64,000 nt of DNA from Streptomyces sp. MJM8645 (lineage in GTDB: Bacteria > Actinomycetota > Actinomycetes > Streptomycetales > Streptomycetaceae): contig NZ_LJJF01000001.1 in NCBI RefSeq assembly GCF_001625365.1, positions 558,001 to 622,000 on the forward strand. Direction: 5' to 3'. A program made the position numbers and the translations under genes. Each line of letters begins with the position of its first letter. Position 1 is the stretch's first letter. Of the stretch, positions 41,203 to 50,665 are shown piece by piece. The notes beneath the pieces were generated by a model, which saw only the letters and a list, made by a program, of their open reading frames with translations, ran no database searches and had not been told where the DNA came from.

Positions 41203-43185
41203 ATGCCGCAGCCTGCACCGCGACCGACTCCCGAATCGACCGACCTGCTCACCGCCGAACTGGTGGTGGACATGGCCACCCCCGTGACGCCGGCCATCTC
41301 GCCGGACGGCCGCCTGGTCGCCTACGGCGTGGTCGCGAACAGTGGCAGGGACGGACGGCCGCACAGCTCGGTCTGGGTCGCCGCCGCCGATGGCAGCGCG
41401 GCCCCGCGCAGGCTGACCGACGGCACGGCCCGCGCCGCCGCCCCGAAGTGGGCGCCGGACTCGGCTTTCCTGTTCTTCACCTCCGACCGCGAGGAGCGGG
41501 GCACCGCTCAACTCCAGCGGATCCTTCTGGACGGCAGCGGGGACATCGCCGAGGCAGAGCCCCTGACCAGCTGGCGCGGAGGCATCGGCGACCACTACCC
41601 GCTCGCCGACGGCCACACCGTCGCGCTGCTCGCCGAGGACGAGCCCACCGCGGAGGATGAACGCCGGGAGGCCGAGGGTGACGACGCGAAGGTCTGGGGC
41701 CGGCACCTCCCCGCCACCCGGCTGCGCCTGCTCGACCTGGCGACCGGCGCGGTCCGCACCGTGGACGGCCTCGGAGACCGCCATGTCGTGGAAGTGACCC
41801 AGCGTCCGGACGGCGGCCCGCTGGCCGTGCTGAGCTGGGCCACCCCCGAACTCGACCCCGGCGTCACGACGGCAAGACTGCACCTGGTCGCCCCGGAGAC
41901 GGGCGCCGTCCAGGACCTGGGCCCGGTCGGATTCGAGGCCCGGTCCCCGGTCTGGTGGAATCACGAAGGTGAATGGCATCTGGCCCACCTGGCGGTGACC
42001 CCCGGGCACTTGGTCGGCGCGCTCGCCGTGATCGACACCGTCCCGCCGGTGACCGGCCCGACCGTCGAACAACGCAATCTCACGGTCGGCATGCCCGCCT
42101 GCCCCACCGAGCTGGTGCAGGTCGCCGACGGGCCGCCGCTGGCGCTGTTCGCCGACGGGCTGGACACCGCGCTGTACCGGCTCGATCCGCAGTCGCTGCG
42201 GTTCCACCGACTGTCCTGCGCGCCCGGGACGTTCGGCACGCCCTGCACGCTCGCCGGGCTCGCTGCGAGTCGCTCCGGAGAGACCCTCGCCGTGCTGCTG
42301 AGCACCGCGCGCGAGCCCAGGAACGTCCACGCGGGACCCACGGGCGGGCCACTGCTCCGGCTCAGCGACACCAGTCCCGAACTGCGCGGGATCCGCTGGG
42401 GTGTCCAGGAACGGCTCAGCTACCAGGCGTCCGACGGACTCCAGTTGGACGGCCTGCTGATCCTGCCGCCCGGCCGGACTCGAGGCCAGGGCCCGTTCCC
42501 GCTCGTCACCATGGTCCACGGCGGCCCTTACTTCCGCCATGCCGACGAGTTCGCGCTCACCGCGGTCGACTGCGGGCAGTGGCTGGCGACCGCCGGATAC
42601 GCGGTCTTCCTGCCCAATCCCCGGGGCGGGTCGGGCCACGGCCATGAATTCGCCGCCGTGGTGGCGGGCGCGGTGGGCGGCGATGAGTGGACCGACATCC
42701 TCGCCGGGATCGACCTGCTGATCGCCGAGGGAGTCGCCGATCCCGAGCGCCTGGGCATCTCCGGCTGGAGCCACGGCGGTTTCATGGCGGCCTGGGCCAT
42801 CGGCCAGACCGAGCGCTTCAAGGCCGCCATGATGGGCGCCGGCATCACCGACTGGGGCATGCAGGCCGGGACCGGCGAGTGGGGAGTCATGGACGCGGCG
42901 CTCGGCGGCAGCACCGGCTGGAACGGGCCGGGACCGCACCTCCACGACCGGAACAGCCCGATCTCCCACGTGTCCCGGATCCGCACCCCGGTCCTGATCC
43001 TGCACGGCGAGCAGGACACCAACGTGCCACTCGGCCAGGCCGTCCACTTCCATCGCGCACTGCGCCACTTCGGCGTCGAGCACGAGTTCGTCGTCTACCC
43101 CCGGGAGGGCCACGGGCTGCACGAGCGCGCCCATCAACTCGACGCCCTCCGGCGCATCCGCGCCTGGTACGACCGCTGGCTGTAG
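41203..43185 (+). CDS. S9 family peptidase (prolyl oligopeptidase / acylaminoacyl peptidase type)
   Basis: The 660-residue protein has an N-terminal beta-propeller (about residues 25-390, AISPDGRLVAYGV, SVWVAAADG) and a C-terminal alpha/beta hydrolase domain. Catalytic Ser is near 523 in GWSHGGFMA, Asp near 605 in HGEQDTNVP and His near 637 in REGHGLHE. Such enzymes release dipeptides or acyl amino acids from short peptides in the cytoplasm; there is no signal peptide. ATG 41203 has AAAGGCAG upstream. It appears monocistronic. Confidence 0.9.
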   Translation: MPQPAPRPTPESTDLLTAELVVDMATPVTPAISPDGRLVAYGVVANSGRDGRPHSSVWVAAADGSAAPRRLTDGTARAAAPKWAPDSAFLFFTSDREERGTAQLQRILLDGSGDIAEAEPLTSWRGGIGDHYPLADGHTVALLAEDEPTAEDERREAEGDDAKVWGRHLPATRLRLLDLATGAVRTVDGLGDRHVVEVTQRPDGGPLAVLSWATPELDPGVTTARLHLVAPETGAVQDLGPVGFEARSPVWWNHEGEWHLAHLAVTPGHLVGALAVIDTVPPVTGPTVEQRNLTVGMPACPTELVQVADGPPLALFADGLDTALYRLDPQSLRFHRLSCAPGTFGTPCTLAGLAASRSGETLAVLLSTAREPRNVHAGPTGGPLLRLSDTSPELRGIRWGVQERLSYQASDGLQLDGLLILPPGRTRGQGPFPLVTMVHGGPYFRHADEFALTAVDCGQWLATAGYAVFLPNPRGGSGHGHEFAAVVAGAVGGDEWTDILAGIDLLIAEGVADPERLGISGWSHGGFMAAWAIGQTERFKAAMMGAGITDWGMQAGTGEWGVMDAALGGSTGWNGPGPHLHDRNSPISHVSRIRTPVLILHGEQDTNVPLGQAVHFHRALRHFGVEHEFVVYPREGHGLHERAHQLDALRRIRAWYDRWL

Positions 43186-43391
43186 GCCCGTACCGGGGTG
43201 GGCATCGAGTCATGATCAATGAGTGGCGCGCCCCTGGAGCCCTTCCTCTTTCGGTTCCGGCCTGGTCCACCTTCTCCGGGATGACGGCTTCGATGCCGCG
43301 TCTGCGCGGGTGGGCCCGGTTGCTGCGGCACGAGTAGGCCCTGTCCCCGGCAGCCGCGTCCGGCCGGGCAACCAGTGCAGCCGGCGCCGAC

Positions 43392-43397
43392 TAGGCT
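43392..43397 (+). promoter_or_regulatory. TAGGCT -10 element, leaderless promoter of the S1-domain gene
   Basis: TAGGCT lies seven bases before GTG 43405; no Shine-Dalgarno sequence is present. The preceding 43186-43391 contains no supported gene. Confidence 0.55.
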
Positions 43398-43404
43398 CGC
43401 CTCC

Positions 43405-44301
43405 GTGTCCGAACCAGCCCCTGACCCTCGCATGCAGTCCTTGATCAACCAGCTCCGGCCGGGGGCCGTGAGAACGGTGAAGGTCACCGGGTTCGACGGA
43501 GCGGACATCCTGGTGGAGCTTGTGGATGCCGAAGGAGGGAAGGCCGAGATCGGTCGGATTCCTCGACAGGAGGCGTCGATGCGTCAGATAGAGCATCCAT
43601 CCGAGCTGTTTGAGGTCGGCCAAGAGATCAATGCCGAAGAGATCGGGCGCTGGCGCGAAGGTCAGCTTCACCTCTCCGCCAGGGCGTGCGAGATTCCGGC
43701 CCTTCGGTCCTTCCTCCTCGCGTTCGAACGAGGGCAGGTCGTCGCTGGGACAGTCTCCGAGGTTCACAACTTCGGGGTCTTCGTCCACGTCGATGGCGAA
43801 CCGGACGGCCTCTGCACGGGCTTCGTCCGGGTGCCGGACCTGACGTGGGCCTGGATCAACCACCCCTCCGAAGCAGTCGAAGCCGGCCAACGGATCACCG
43901 CCGAGGTAATCATCGCCGAGACGCGCTCCGGACAGGTCACGCTCTCGTTGAAGGCTCTGCAGGAAGATCCGCTCATTCGGTTTGCGGATCAAGTCGGTCG
44001 GGTTCTCACCGGGCCGATCACCAAGATCGTTCCTTTTGGTGTGTTCGTGCAGCTTGCTCCCGACGTTGTGGGGTTCCTGCACCTCTCAGAACTGGCTGAC
44101 GAGCGCGTCGAGACCCCGGATCAGCTCGTCGATGAAGGCGAACTGATCACGGTGAAGGTCGCCGAGGTCGACCTCCAGCGTCACCGGGTGCGGCTGGGTG
44201 CCGCTGGTAGAGCGGACAGCACCGGCCTCATCCGACGAAGCCTGGACCACCCACCGCTGGCAGACACGTCCCCACCGTCGCCCCTGGACACCAGTCCCTG
44301 A
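43405..44301 (+). CDS. Protein with three S1 RNA-binding domains
   Basis: The 298-residue protein has S1-type OB folds at about 18-95 (degenerate), 118-195 (GTVSEVHNFGVFVHVDGEPDG, ITAEVIIAETRSGQVTLSLK) and 207-278 (GPITKIVPFGVFVQLAPDVV, ISVKV-like LITVKVAEVDLQRHRVRLG). It resembles a shortened ribosomal S1-like protein and probably binds single-stranded RNA. The normal RpsA has four or more S1 domains and would lie elsewhere, so this is an accessory paralogue. The 3' tail is Pro/Ser-rich. It is convergent with the WD40 gene. Confidence 0.82.
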   Translation: MSEPAPDPRMQSLINQLRPGAVRTVKVTGFDGADILVELVDAEGGKAEIGRIPRQEASMRQIEHPSELFEVGQEINAEEIGRWREGQLHLSARACEIPALRSFLLAFERGQVVAGTVSEVHNFGVFVHVDGEPDGLCTGFVRVPDLTWAWINHPSEAVEAGQRITAEVIIAETRSGQVTLSLKALQEDPLIRFADQVGRVLTGPITKIVPFGVFVQLAPDVVGFLHLSELADERVETPDQLVDEGELITVKVAEVDLQRHRVRLGAAGRADSTGLIRRSLDHPPLADTSPPSPLDTSP

Positions 44302-44370
44302 GGATCCCCACGCCCTCGGGGGACCGTCTCCCAAGTGGCTCGTACTGCGGGCCGCTTGTGCGGGGCCTGG

Positions 44371-46617
44371 TCAACGGCGGGCCAACACCGCGACCTCCCA
44401 GCCGAAGCCCACCACCAACCGGCCATCCGGTACCACGGCCACCGCCCAGACCCGCAGTGGGAACACCAACTCCGGCCCGACCTGGTCGCCGGTGGTCAGG
44501 TCCCAGACCCGCACCGTACAGTCGTCGCCGCCGGTGACCGCCACGGGGCGGCCCTCGACCACCGCCGTCGCCACCGCGTTCACCTCACCGGTGTGGCCGG
44601 CGAAGGGTTGGCCGATCCGCTGGACGGTGGTCAGGTCCCAGACCCGCACCGTACAGTCGTCGCCGCCGGTGACCGCCACGGGGCGGCCGTCGACCACCGT
44701 CGTCGCCACCGCCAGCACGCAGTCGGTGTGGCCGGTCAGGGGCTCGCCGATCTGCTCGCGCGTGGTCAGGTCCCAGACCAGTACCGTGCCGTCGTCGCCG
44801 CCGGTGATCGCTACAGGGCGGCCGTCGACCACCGCCGTCGCCACCGCGTTCACCTCGCCGGTGTGGCCCGTCAGGGGCTCACCGACCTGCTGACCCGAAG
44901 GCAGGTCCCAGACCCGTACGTCATCGAAGCCGCCGGTGATCGCTACAGGGCGGCCGTCGACCACCCCCGTCGCCACCGCGTTCACCCCCTCCTCGTGGCC
45001 GGTGGGCGGCTCGCTGATCTGCTCGCGCGTGGTCAGGTCCCATACCCGCAGGGTTTCATCGTGGCTGCCGGTGACCGCCACGGGGCGGCCGTCGACCACC
45101 GCCGTCGCCACCGCCCACACCCAGCCGTCCCGGTCGGTGAGGTGACGGCCGATATGGCGACCAGTGGTCAGATCCCAGACCCGCACGGTCTGGTCAGAAC
45201 TGCCGGTGACCGCGACGGTGCGGCCCTCGACCACCGCCGTCGCCACCGTGCCCACCTCGCCGGTGTGGCCGGTGAGCGGCTCACCCACCTGGCCGCCCGA
45301 GGTCAGGTCCCACACCCGCACCATCCCGTCCTGACTGCCGGCGATCACGTGGGGACGGCCGTCCAGCACCGCCGTCGTCATCGCCCGTACCTTGTCGGTA
45401 TGGCCGCGCACCGGCTCGCCGAGCGGCTTGCCCGTGGCCAGATCCCACACCTGGAGCGTCCAGTCCTCGCCTCCGCTGACGATGCAGGGGCGGCCTTCGA
45501 TCGTGGTCGTGACCACCGACAACACCCATCCGTCGTGACCGGTGAGAGGTCGGCCGAGCTGCCGGCCGGTGGCCAGGTCCCACACCCGCACGGTCTCGTC
45601 GTGGCCACCGGTGACCGCCACGGGACGGCCGTCGAGCACCCCCGTCGCCACCGCTCGTACCGCCTCCTCGTGGCCGGTGAGCGGCTCGCCGATCTGCTCG
45701 CGGGTGGTCAGGTCCCACACTCGCGCGGTCCCGTCGTGGCTGCCGGTGACCGCGACGGGACGGCCGTCGAGCACCGCCGTCGCCACCGAGTACACAGCAG
45801 AGGTGTGGCCGGTGAGCGGCTCGCCGATCTGCTCGCGCGTGGTCAGGTCCCACACCCGCACGTCGCCGCTGCCGGTGACCGCGACGGGACGGCCGTCGAG
45901 CACCGCCGTCGCCACAGCCAACACCCCGGCTGTGTGGCCGGTGAGGGGTTGGCCGATCTGCTCGCGCGTGGTCAGGTCCCACACCCGCACGGTCCGGTCA
46001 GCACTGCCGGTGAGCGCCACGGGGCGGCCGTCGAGCACCGCCGTCGCCACCGCGCACACCTCGCCGGTGTGGCCGGTGAGGGGTTTGCCGATCTGCTGGC
46101 CGGTGGTCAGGTCCCATACCCGCACGGTCCGCTCGGAACTGTTGGCGACCGCCAAGGAACTACCGGTGACCGCCAAAGAACTGCCGGTGACCGCCACGGG
46201 GCGGCCGTCGACCACGGCCGTCGCGACCGCCAGCAACGCATCGGTAGTGTGGACGGTCGGAATACGACGCCGGGACCGGTCGAGCTGGCCGCCGGTGGCC
46301 CACTCGACGCCCCACGGTGCTGCGGGTTCGTTCTCCACCGGTGCCGCGGTGATCCGTGCCGACAGCTCCCGGTCCCCGTAACGGGCCGCGTCCAGCGCCA
46401 GCAGCTGTCGGCGCACCCCCGCAGTGACGTCACGATGCAGGTCTGTCGAGGCCCGGTACACCGACGCGGCCAATCGCGCCGCCGGGCCCGACGCCGCGTC
46501 CAGCAACGCCAGTACCGATCCCGGGTCCGCGTTCACCAGGAACCCCGGATCGGCCAACCGCCCAACGGCCACGGCGGATTCGGCACGCGGGCGGATGCCC
46601 CGCAGATCATCAGACAT
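44371..46617 (-). CDS. WD40 repeat protein, predicted double seven-bladed propeller
   Basis: The 748-residue protein has a helical N-terminus (about residues 1-105, no known enzymatic domain) and thirteen WD repeats ending in VRVWDL-type motifs plus a final degenerate repeat (LRVWAVAVVPDGRLVV), fourteen blades in all. Each repeat is about 43-45 residues and reads VATAVxDGRPVAVTGGxDxTVRVWDLTT. Near-identical DNA repeats suggest recent amplification. The function may be a scaffold; related streptomycete proteins often follow a kinase or AAA domain, which is absent here. ATG 46617 is chosen because TAGTGT lies seven bases upstream. Confidence 0.88.
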   Translation of the reverse strand: MSDDLRGIRPRAESAVAVGRLADPGFLVNADPGSVLALLDAASGPAARLAASVYRASTDLHRDVTAGVRRQLLALDAARYGDRELSARITAAPVENEPAAPWGVEWATGGQLDRSRRRIPTVHTTDALLAVATAVVDGRPVAVTGSSLAVTGSSLAVANSSERTVRVWDLTTGQQIGKPLTGHTGEVCAVATAVLDGRPVALTGSADRTVRVWDLTTREQIGQPLTGHTAGVLAVATAVLDGRPVAVTGSGDVRVWDLTTREQIGEPLTGHTSAVYSVATAVLDGRPVAVTGSHDGTARVWDLTTREQIGEPLTGHEEAVRAVATGVLDGRPVAVTGGHDETVRVWDLATGRQLGRPLTGHDGWVLSVVTTTIEGRPCIVSGGEDWTLQVWDLATGKPLGEPVRGHTDKVRAMTTAVLDGRPHVIAGSQDGMVRVWDLTSGGQVGEPLTGHTGEVGTVATAVVEGRTVAVTGSSDQTVRVWDLTTGRHIGRHLTDRDGWVWAVATAVVDGRPVAVTGSHDETLRVWDLTTREQISEPPTGHEEGVNAVATGVVDGRPVAITGGFDDVRVWDLPSGQQVGEPLTGHTGEVNAVATAVVDGRPVAITGGDDGTVLVWDLTTREQIGEPLTGHTDCVLAVATTVVDGRPVAVTGGDDCTVRVWDLTTVQRIGQPFAGHTGEVNAVATAVVEGRPVAVTGGDDCTVRVWDLTTGDQVGPELVFPLRVWAVAVVPDGRLVVGFGWEVAVLARR

Positions 46618-46624
46618 GACCGGC

Positions 46625-46630
46625 ACACTA
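46625..46630 (-). promoter_or_regulatory. TAGTGT -10 element of the WD40 gene
   Basis: On the minus strand TAGTGT is seven bases before ATG 46617, consistent with a leaderless transcript. Confidence 0.45.
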
Positions 46631-46689
46631 GCCGCACCCGGCAACACGGCACCGCAGAAGGTGCGACCGCCAGACCCCGCCTACAGATA

Positions 46690-46724
46690 GGCAGGGCGAC
46701 GCCCCCGACGGGCGTCGCCCTGCC
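46690..46724 (-). terminator. Hairpin after the proline iminopeptidase gene
   Basis: Perfect 15-bp arms GGCAGGGCGACGCCC / GGGCGTCGCCCTGCC around a 5-base loop, 15 bases beyond the stop of the minus-strand gene at 46739. Confidence 0.65.
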
Positions 46725-46738
46725 GGGCACCTCGGGGA

Positions 46739-47698
46739 TCAGCGGTGCTTGAACTCCTCGATGGCCTCCCGGACGGTCTCCTTCATCTCCTCGCTGCCGA
46801 TGTGCCCCGAGTCCTCGGAGATGTGCAGCCTCGCGCCCGGCCACGCCTTCGCCAGCTCCCACGCCGTCTGCACCGGGCCGCCCATGTCGTGCCGGCCGTG
46901 CACCAGCACCGCCGGGATCCCGGCCAGTTTGTGGGCGTTGCGCAGCAGTTGGTCCTCCTCCAGCCATGCGCCGTTGCTGAAGAAGTGGGCGCAGATCCGG
47001 ACGAACGCGATCTGCTCGTCGACCTCCCGGGCGCTGTACATGCCGGGCGAGCCGTTGGGCTCGTTCGAGATGACCGCGTCCTCCCAGGCGAGCCAGTCTG
47101 CGGCGGCCTTCTCCCGGACCGCCCGGTCGGGGTTCTCCATCAGCCGCGCGTAGGCGGCGAGCAGGTCGCCGTCCCGCTCGTCCTCGGGCACGCCCTCGCG
47201 GAACCGGTCCCACGCCTCGGGGTAGAAGGACCCGGCGCCCCGGTAGAGCCAGTCGGTCTCGGCCCGGCGGGTCGTCGTCACCGCCTGGATGATGATCTCG
47301 CTGACCCGCTCGGGGTGCTGCTGCGCGTAGGCCAGCAGGAGGGTCGAACCCCAGGAGGCGCCGTTCAGCAACCACCGCTCGATGCCGAGGTGTTCGCGCA
47401 GCCGCTCCATGTCGTCGATCAGGTGCTGCGTGGTGTTCAGGCCCATGTCCGCCGCCGGGTCGCTGGCGTGCGGGGTGCTGCGGCCGCAGTTGCGCTGGTC
47501 GTAGCGGATCACGCGGTAGCAGTCCGGGTCCCACGCCCGGGTGGGCCGGTCCGGCGTCCCCGCCCCGGGGCCGCCGTGGACGTACAGGACGGGCTTGCCC
47601 TCGGGGTTGCCGAGCTGCTCGTAGTAGACCCGGTTGCCGTCTCCGGTGTCGAGGAAACCGTGGCCGTAGGGACTCGTCGGAGGATAGAGATCAACCAT
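46739..47698 (-). CDS. pip: Proline iminopeptidase
   Basis: The 319-residue alpha/beta hydrolase of peptidase family S33 has the oxyanion motif HGGPGAG (41-47), catalytic Ser115 in LNGASWGSTL, Asp in HGRHDMGG and His in EDSGHIGSEEM. It removes N-terminal proline from peptides. ATG 47698 (MVDLYPPTSPYGHGFLDTGD) matches the family N-terminus exactly, and TAGGAT lies eight bases upstream, so the transcript may be leaderless. Length is normal for the family. Confidence 0.92.
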   Translation of the reverse strand: MVDLYPPTSPYGHGFLDTGDGNRVYYEQLGNPEGKPVLYVHGGPGAGTPDRPTRAWDPDCYRVIRYDQRNCGRSTPHASDPAADMGLNTTQHLIDDMERLREHLGIERWLLNGASWGSTLLLAYAQQHPERVSEIIIQAVTTTRRAETDWLYRGAGSFYPEAWDRFREGVPEDERDGDLLAAYARLMENPDRAVREKAAADWLAWEDAVISNEPNGSPGMYSAREVDEQIAFVRICAHFFSNGAWLEEDQLLRNAHKLAGIPAVLVHGRHDMGGPVQTAWELAKAWPGARLHISEDSGHIGSEEMKETVREAIEEFKHR

Positions 47699-47706
47699 GA
47701 CCGTCG

Positions 47707-47712
47707 ATCCTA
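47707..47712 (-). promoter_or_regulatory. TAGGAT -10 element of the iminopeptidase gene
   Basis: On the minus strand TAGGAT lies eight bases before ATG 47698. No Shine-Dalgarno sequence is present. Confidence 0.45.
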
Positions 47713-47793
47713 GGGCGCGGGCGCGCTCGGGGCCCGTGCTTTTCCGCCCAACCTGCGGCACGGGAACGGGCGTTCGGCCGACCTCAGGGCGCC

Positions 47794-48306
47794 TCAGTCC
47801 AGTGGGAGGGCCATCTCCAGGATGCGGGCCTGCGGGTCGAGCCCGTACGGGGTCTCTCCGCCGGTGTAGGTGAAGCCCCGGCGCAGGTAGAAGGCGGCGG
47901 CGCGGGCGTTCGCCTCGTGCACGCCGAGCAGCATCCGCTTGGCGCCGCCCTCGGTGCGGGCCCAGTCGGTGGCGGCGTCCAACAGGGCGTCCGTCACGCC
48001 GCGTTCGCGGCCGCGGTGTTGCGGGGCCACCCAGACGCCGATCAGGACGGCGGTCGCGGCCTGGTCCCGGTCGGGGACGGACAGCATCGTGCCGACCCAT
48101 TCGCCGTCCGGGTCGACGGCCGCCAGGCCGACGCTGCCCGGCTCGTTCACCCGGGCCGCCCGGGCCCGCCAGTCGGCCTCGCCCAGGGCCTGCGCGGCCT
48201 CGTGGGTCTCGCCGAACGCTATCGGGAAGTCGAGGAGTTGGGCCAGCCGCACCTTCCGCAGGCGCTGCCAGTCCTCGGCGCCCATCCGCTCGATCCGGTA
48301 CCGCAT
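47794..48306 (-). CDS. GNAT family N-acetyltransferase
   Basis: The 170-residue protein has the GNAT fold: N-terminal strand-helix MRYRIERMGAEDWQRLRKVR, motif A VLIGVWVAPQHRGRERGVTD (acetyl-CoA pyrophosphate loop, RxxGRERG), and motif B LGVHEANARAAAFYLRRGF with the conserved Tyr. The acceptor substrate cannot be predicted. ATG 48306 has GGAG four bases upstream. It is on the same strand as the nuclease gene upstream with a 116-base gap. Confidence 0.87.
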   Translation of the reverse strand: MRYRIERMGAEDWQRLRKVRLAQLLDFPIAFGETHEAAQALGEADWRARAARVNEPGSVGLAAVDPDGEWVGTMLSVPDRDQAATAVLIGVWVAPQHRGRERGVTDALLDAATDWARTEGGAKRMLLGVHEANARAAAFYLRRGFTYTGGETPYGLDPQARILEMALPLD

Positions 48307-48422
48307 GCTCTCCGACCCCCACTGCCGCAGCTGCCTCCGCCGGCGGTGGTCACCTCCGGCGAAGGCAGCATAGCTGCAGGTCAGGGTCCGATGCGGACCG
48401 GTCAGGACCTGATGCGGAACGG

Positions 48423-50339
48423 TCAGGGCTTGATCCGGACCACCTGCGGGTCGTGGTCGCTGGCCTGCTGGGCGAACTCGGCGTTGATGTGCACCACGTC
48501 GTACTTGGCGTAGCCGACCTCGGGGCTGACCAGGATGTGGTCCAGCACCTGCGAGTTGCCCTGGTAGACGTACGAGTACTGCTCGGTCTCCGGCAGTTCG
48601 TTCACCAGGTCGCGCAGCACGCCGTCCTTGGTGAGCGCGGCCAGCGCGGGCGAGAACTGGTAGTCGTTGAAGTCGCCGAGCGAGACGACGCGCGCCTCCT
48701 TGTCGGCGGCCAGCAGCTTGGCGACGAAGGCCTGCTCGATGGTGGCCTGCTTGACCCGCTGCACCTCGGAGCTGCGGGTGGGGGCCTGGAAGCGGCTGTC
48801 GATGCCCTGGTCGCCGCCCTTGCTGTTGAAGTGGTTGGCGATGACGAAGACCTTCTTGCCGCGGAAGGAGAACTGCCCGACCAGCGGCTTGCGGCTGTTG
48901 GTCCACGCGTCGTCGGCCGGGGCGATCCGGCCGGGCGAGGCGGTCAGCGCGGTGGTGGCGCCGCTGCCGGCGACGTCCACGGCGCTGGTGGCGGCGCCGC
49001 CGGGGATGTCGGTGAAGGAGACCCGCTGCGGGTTGAACAGGAACACCTGCCGGATGTTGCCGCCCGGCTCGCCGCCGTCCTTGCCGTCCTGCGGGTCGAT
49101 CGAGCGCCAGTCGTACGCCGGGCCGCCGGCCGCCTTGATCGCGGCGATGAACTTGGCGACGGTCTGGCTCGCGTCGACCGTGCCGTCGTTCTTGGCGCCG
49201 TTGTTGTCCTGGATCTCCTCCAGGGCGACGATGTCGGGCGAGCGCAGGTTGGTGACGATGCCCTGGGCCAGCTCGGCGAACTTGGCGTCCGGGTTGCCGG
49301 GGGCGAGGTTCTCCACGTTGTAGGTGGCGATGGCGAGTTCGCGGTCGGCCGCCTTGGCGGTGACCTCGCGCTGGAGGTGGTTGTCCTGGAGCGTGCCCAG
49401 GGTGCCGGCGACGAGGGTGTAGCCGCCGAACTGGTTGTAGTCCAGCGGGCCGGTGGTGGTGCCGGTCAGCACGTCGCCCACGTTGGCCACCGGGAACGGC
49501 TGCTGCGGGGTGACCGCCGCCTGCTGCTGCACCATCAGGCGGCCCACGTTGGGCTCCGCGTACGACTCGTACAGCACGCCGCCGCGCTTGCTGCGCTGGT
49601 CCTGCCGGTCGGCGGCGACCCACAGCTCGTTGTACTTGTCCGTCGCCTGTATTACCCGGACGTCCTTGACCTGGACGAGCATGCCCTCCAGCGACTCGTA
49701 GAAGTCCAGGGCGTACTTCTCCGGGTTGAGCGGCAGCGCGTCGATGCTGCCGCCCGCGGGCGCCGGCGGGGCGTAGGTGCCGGGGATGTTGCGGGTGTCC
49801 ACGACCACCGGGGCCGGCAGCGGGTTGCCGGAGGACAGCACGGTGACGGCGGGGCCGGTGAGCTCGGTGACGGACTGCGAGCCGCCCGCGAAGGCCGGGT
49901 AGTACTCGGTGACCTTGCCGCTGACCAGGACCGAGTCGCCGGCCTTCACGGTCGGGTTGCCGCCGGTGTAGACGAAGACGCCCTCGCTGGTGGCCGGGTC
50001 GGCGTCGGGGTTCGGGTCCTGCATCCAGAAGCCCTTGGCGCTGCCGTAGGCGCGCACGCCGGTGACGACGCCGGGCACGCCGGTGACGGGCTTCCCGGCC
50101 TGCGGGGAGATCCGGGTGGTGCCCTGGATGTCGTGGATGCGCAGCGGTCCGGCCTCGGTCGGCCCGGCGGGGGCGGCAGTGGGCGCGGCGTTCGTGGCGT
50201 TCGCGGCGGCGTTCGTGGCGGCGGGCGCGGCGTTCGCGGCCGGCAGCGGGACGAGCACCAGCGAGGCGGCCAGTCCGGCCGGGAGGATCGCGGCGCGCAG
50301 CAGGGCCCGGCGGGGGCGGGGAGCGGGGGCGGTGGTCAC
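48423..50339 (-). CDS. Secreted endonuclease/exonuclease/phosphatase family nuclease (ExeM/NucH-like)
   Basis: The 638-residue protein has a signal peptide (residues about 1-40, Ala-rich, cleavage near ANAA). An N-terminal OB/lamin-tail-like region (about 65-330, VTGVVTGVRAYGSAKGFWMQ) is followed by a DNase-I-like domain (about 340-638): IATYNVENL, VALEEIQDNNG, ANHFNSKGGDQG, SLGDFNDYQFS, DHILVS and SDHDPQVV. This is the organisation of extracellular nucleases ExeM/XdsA. It probably degrades environmental DNA for nutrients. GTG 50339 is chosen because it directly precedes the signal peptide and TAGGAG lies upstream. Confidence 0.88.
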   Translation of the reverse strand: MTTAPAPRPRRALLRAAILPAGLAASLVLVPLPAANAAPAATNAAANATNAAPTAAPAGPTEAGPLRIHDIQGTTRISPQAGKPVTGVPGVVTGVRAYGSAKGFWMQDPNPDADPATSEGVFVYTGGNPTVKAGDSVLVSGKVTEYYPAFAGGSQSVTELTGPAVTVLSSGNPLPAPVVVDTRNIPGTYAPPAPAGGSIDALPLNPEKYALDFYESLEGMLVQVKDVRVIQATDKYNELWVAADRQDQRSKRGGVLYESYAEPNVGRLMVQQQAAVTPQQPFPVANVGDVLTGTTTGPLDYNQFGGYTLVAGTLGTLQDNHLQREVTAKAADRELAIATYNVENLAPGNPDAKFAELAQGIVTNLRSPDIVALEEIQDNNGAKNDGTVDASQTVAKFIAAIKAAGGPAYDWRSIDPQDGKDGGEPGGNIRQVFLFNPQRVSFTDIPGGAATSAVDVAGSGATTALTASPGRIAPADDAWTNSRKPLVGQFSFRGKKVFVIANHFNSKGGDQGIDSRFQAPTRSSEVQRVKQATIEQAFVAKLLAADKEARVVSLGDFNDYQFSPALAALTKDGVLRDLVNELPETEQYSYVYQGNSQVLDHILVSPEVGYAKYDVVHINAEFAQQASDHDPQVVRIKP

Positions 50340-50665
50340 CGGGGCATGACTCCTAGCTCCGTCGTGCGGCACGGTCGTGGCACGGCGGTCGAGGGTGGAG
50401 CGGGGCACAGGGCGTCGTCCACCCGGCGGATCTGCGGCCGCCGGGCCGTGACGCATGGTCAGGCGGCGTGCCCATGGCACGCGCTACCCGCGTAGATAAA
50501 GCGGAAGCCGGTCACCCGCCCCCCGCAGCGACCCCAAGATACGCGCGTAGAAAATGACGCGACAAGACCCCGTCAGTGAACTTCTGGTTCCACTCCGACG
50601 TCCGCCCCGGCCCTGCTCCCGCCCTCGCCCCTACCCCCGCTCCTTCAGGCCGCCTCGACGCCCCC
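50340..50665. other. Intergenic region without a supported gene
   Basis: This stretch lies upstream of the nuclease gene and downstream of the oxidoreductase gene. It contains CGCGTAGATAA and CGCGTAGAAAA at 50490-50500 and 50544-50554, a possible direct repeat near a promoter. Nothing else is recognised. Confidence 0.35.

Noticed and set aside
43186..43404. Possible transposase fragment after the S9 peptidase gene
   Set aside because: No frame gives a recognisable transposase motif, and no inverted repeats were found.
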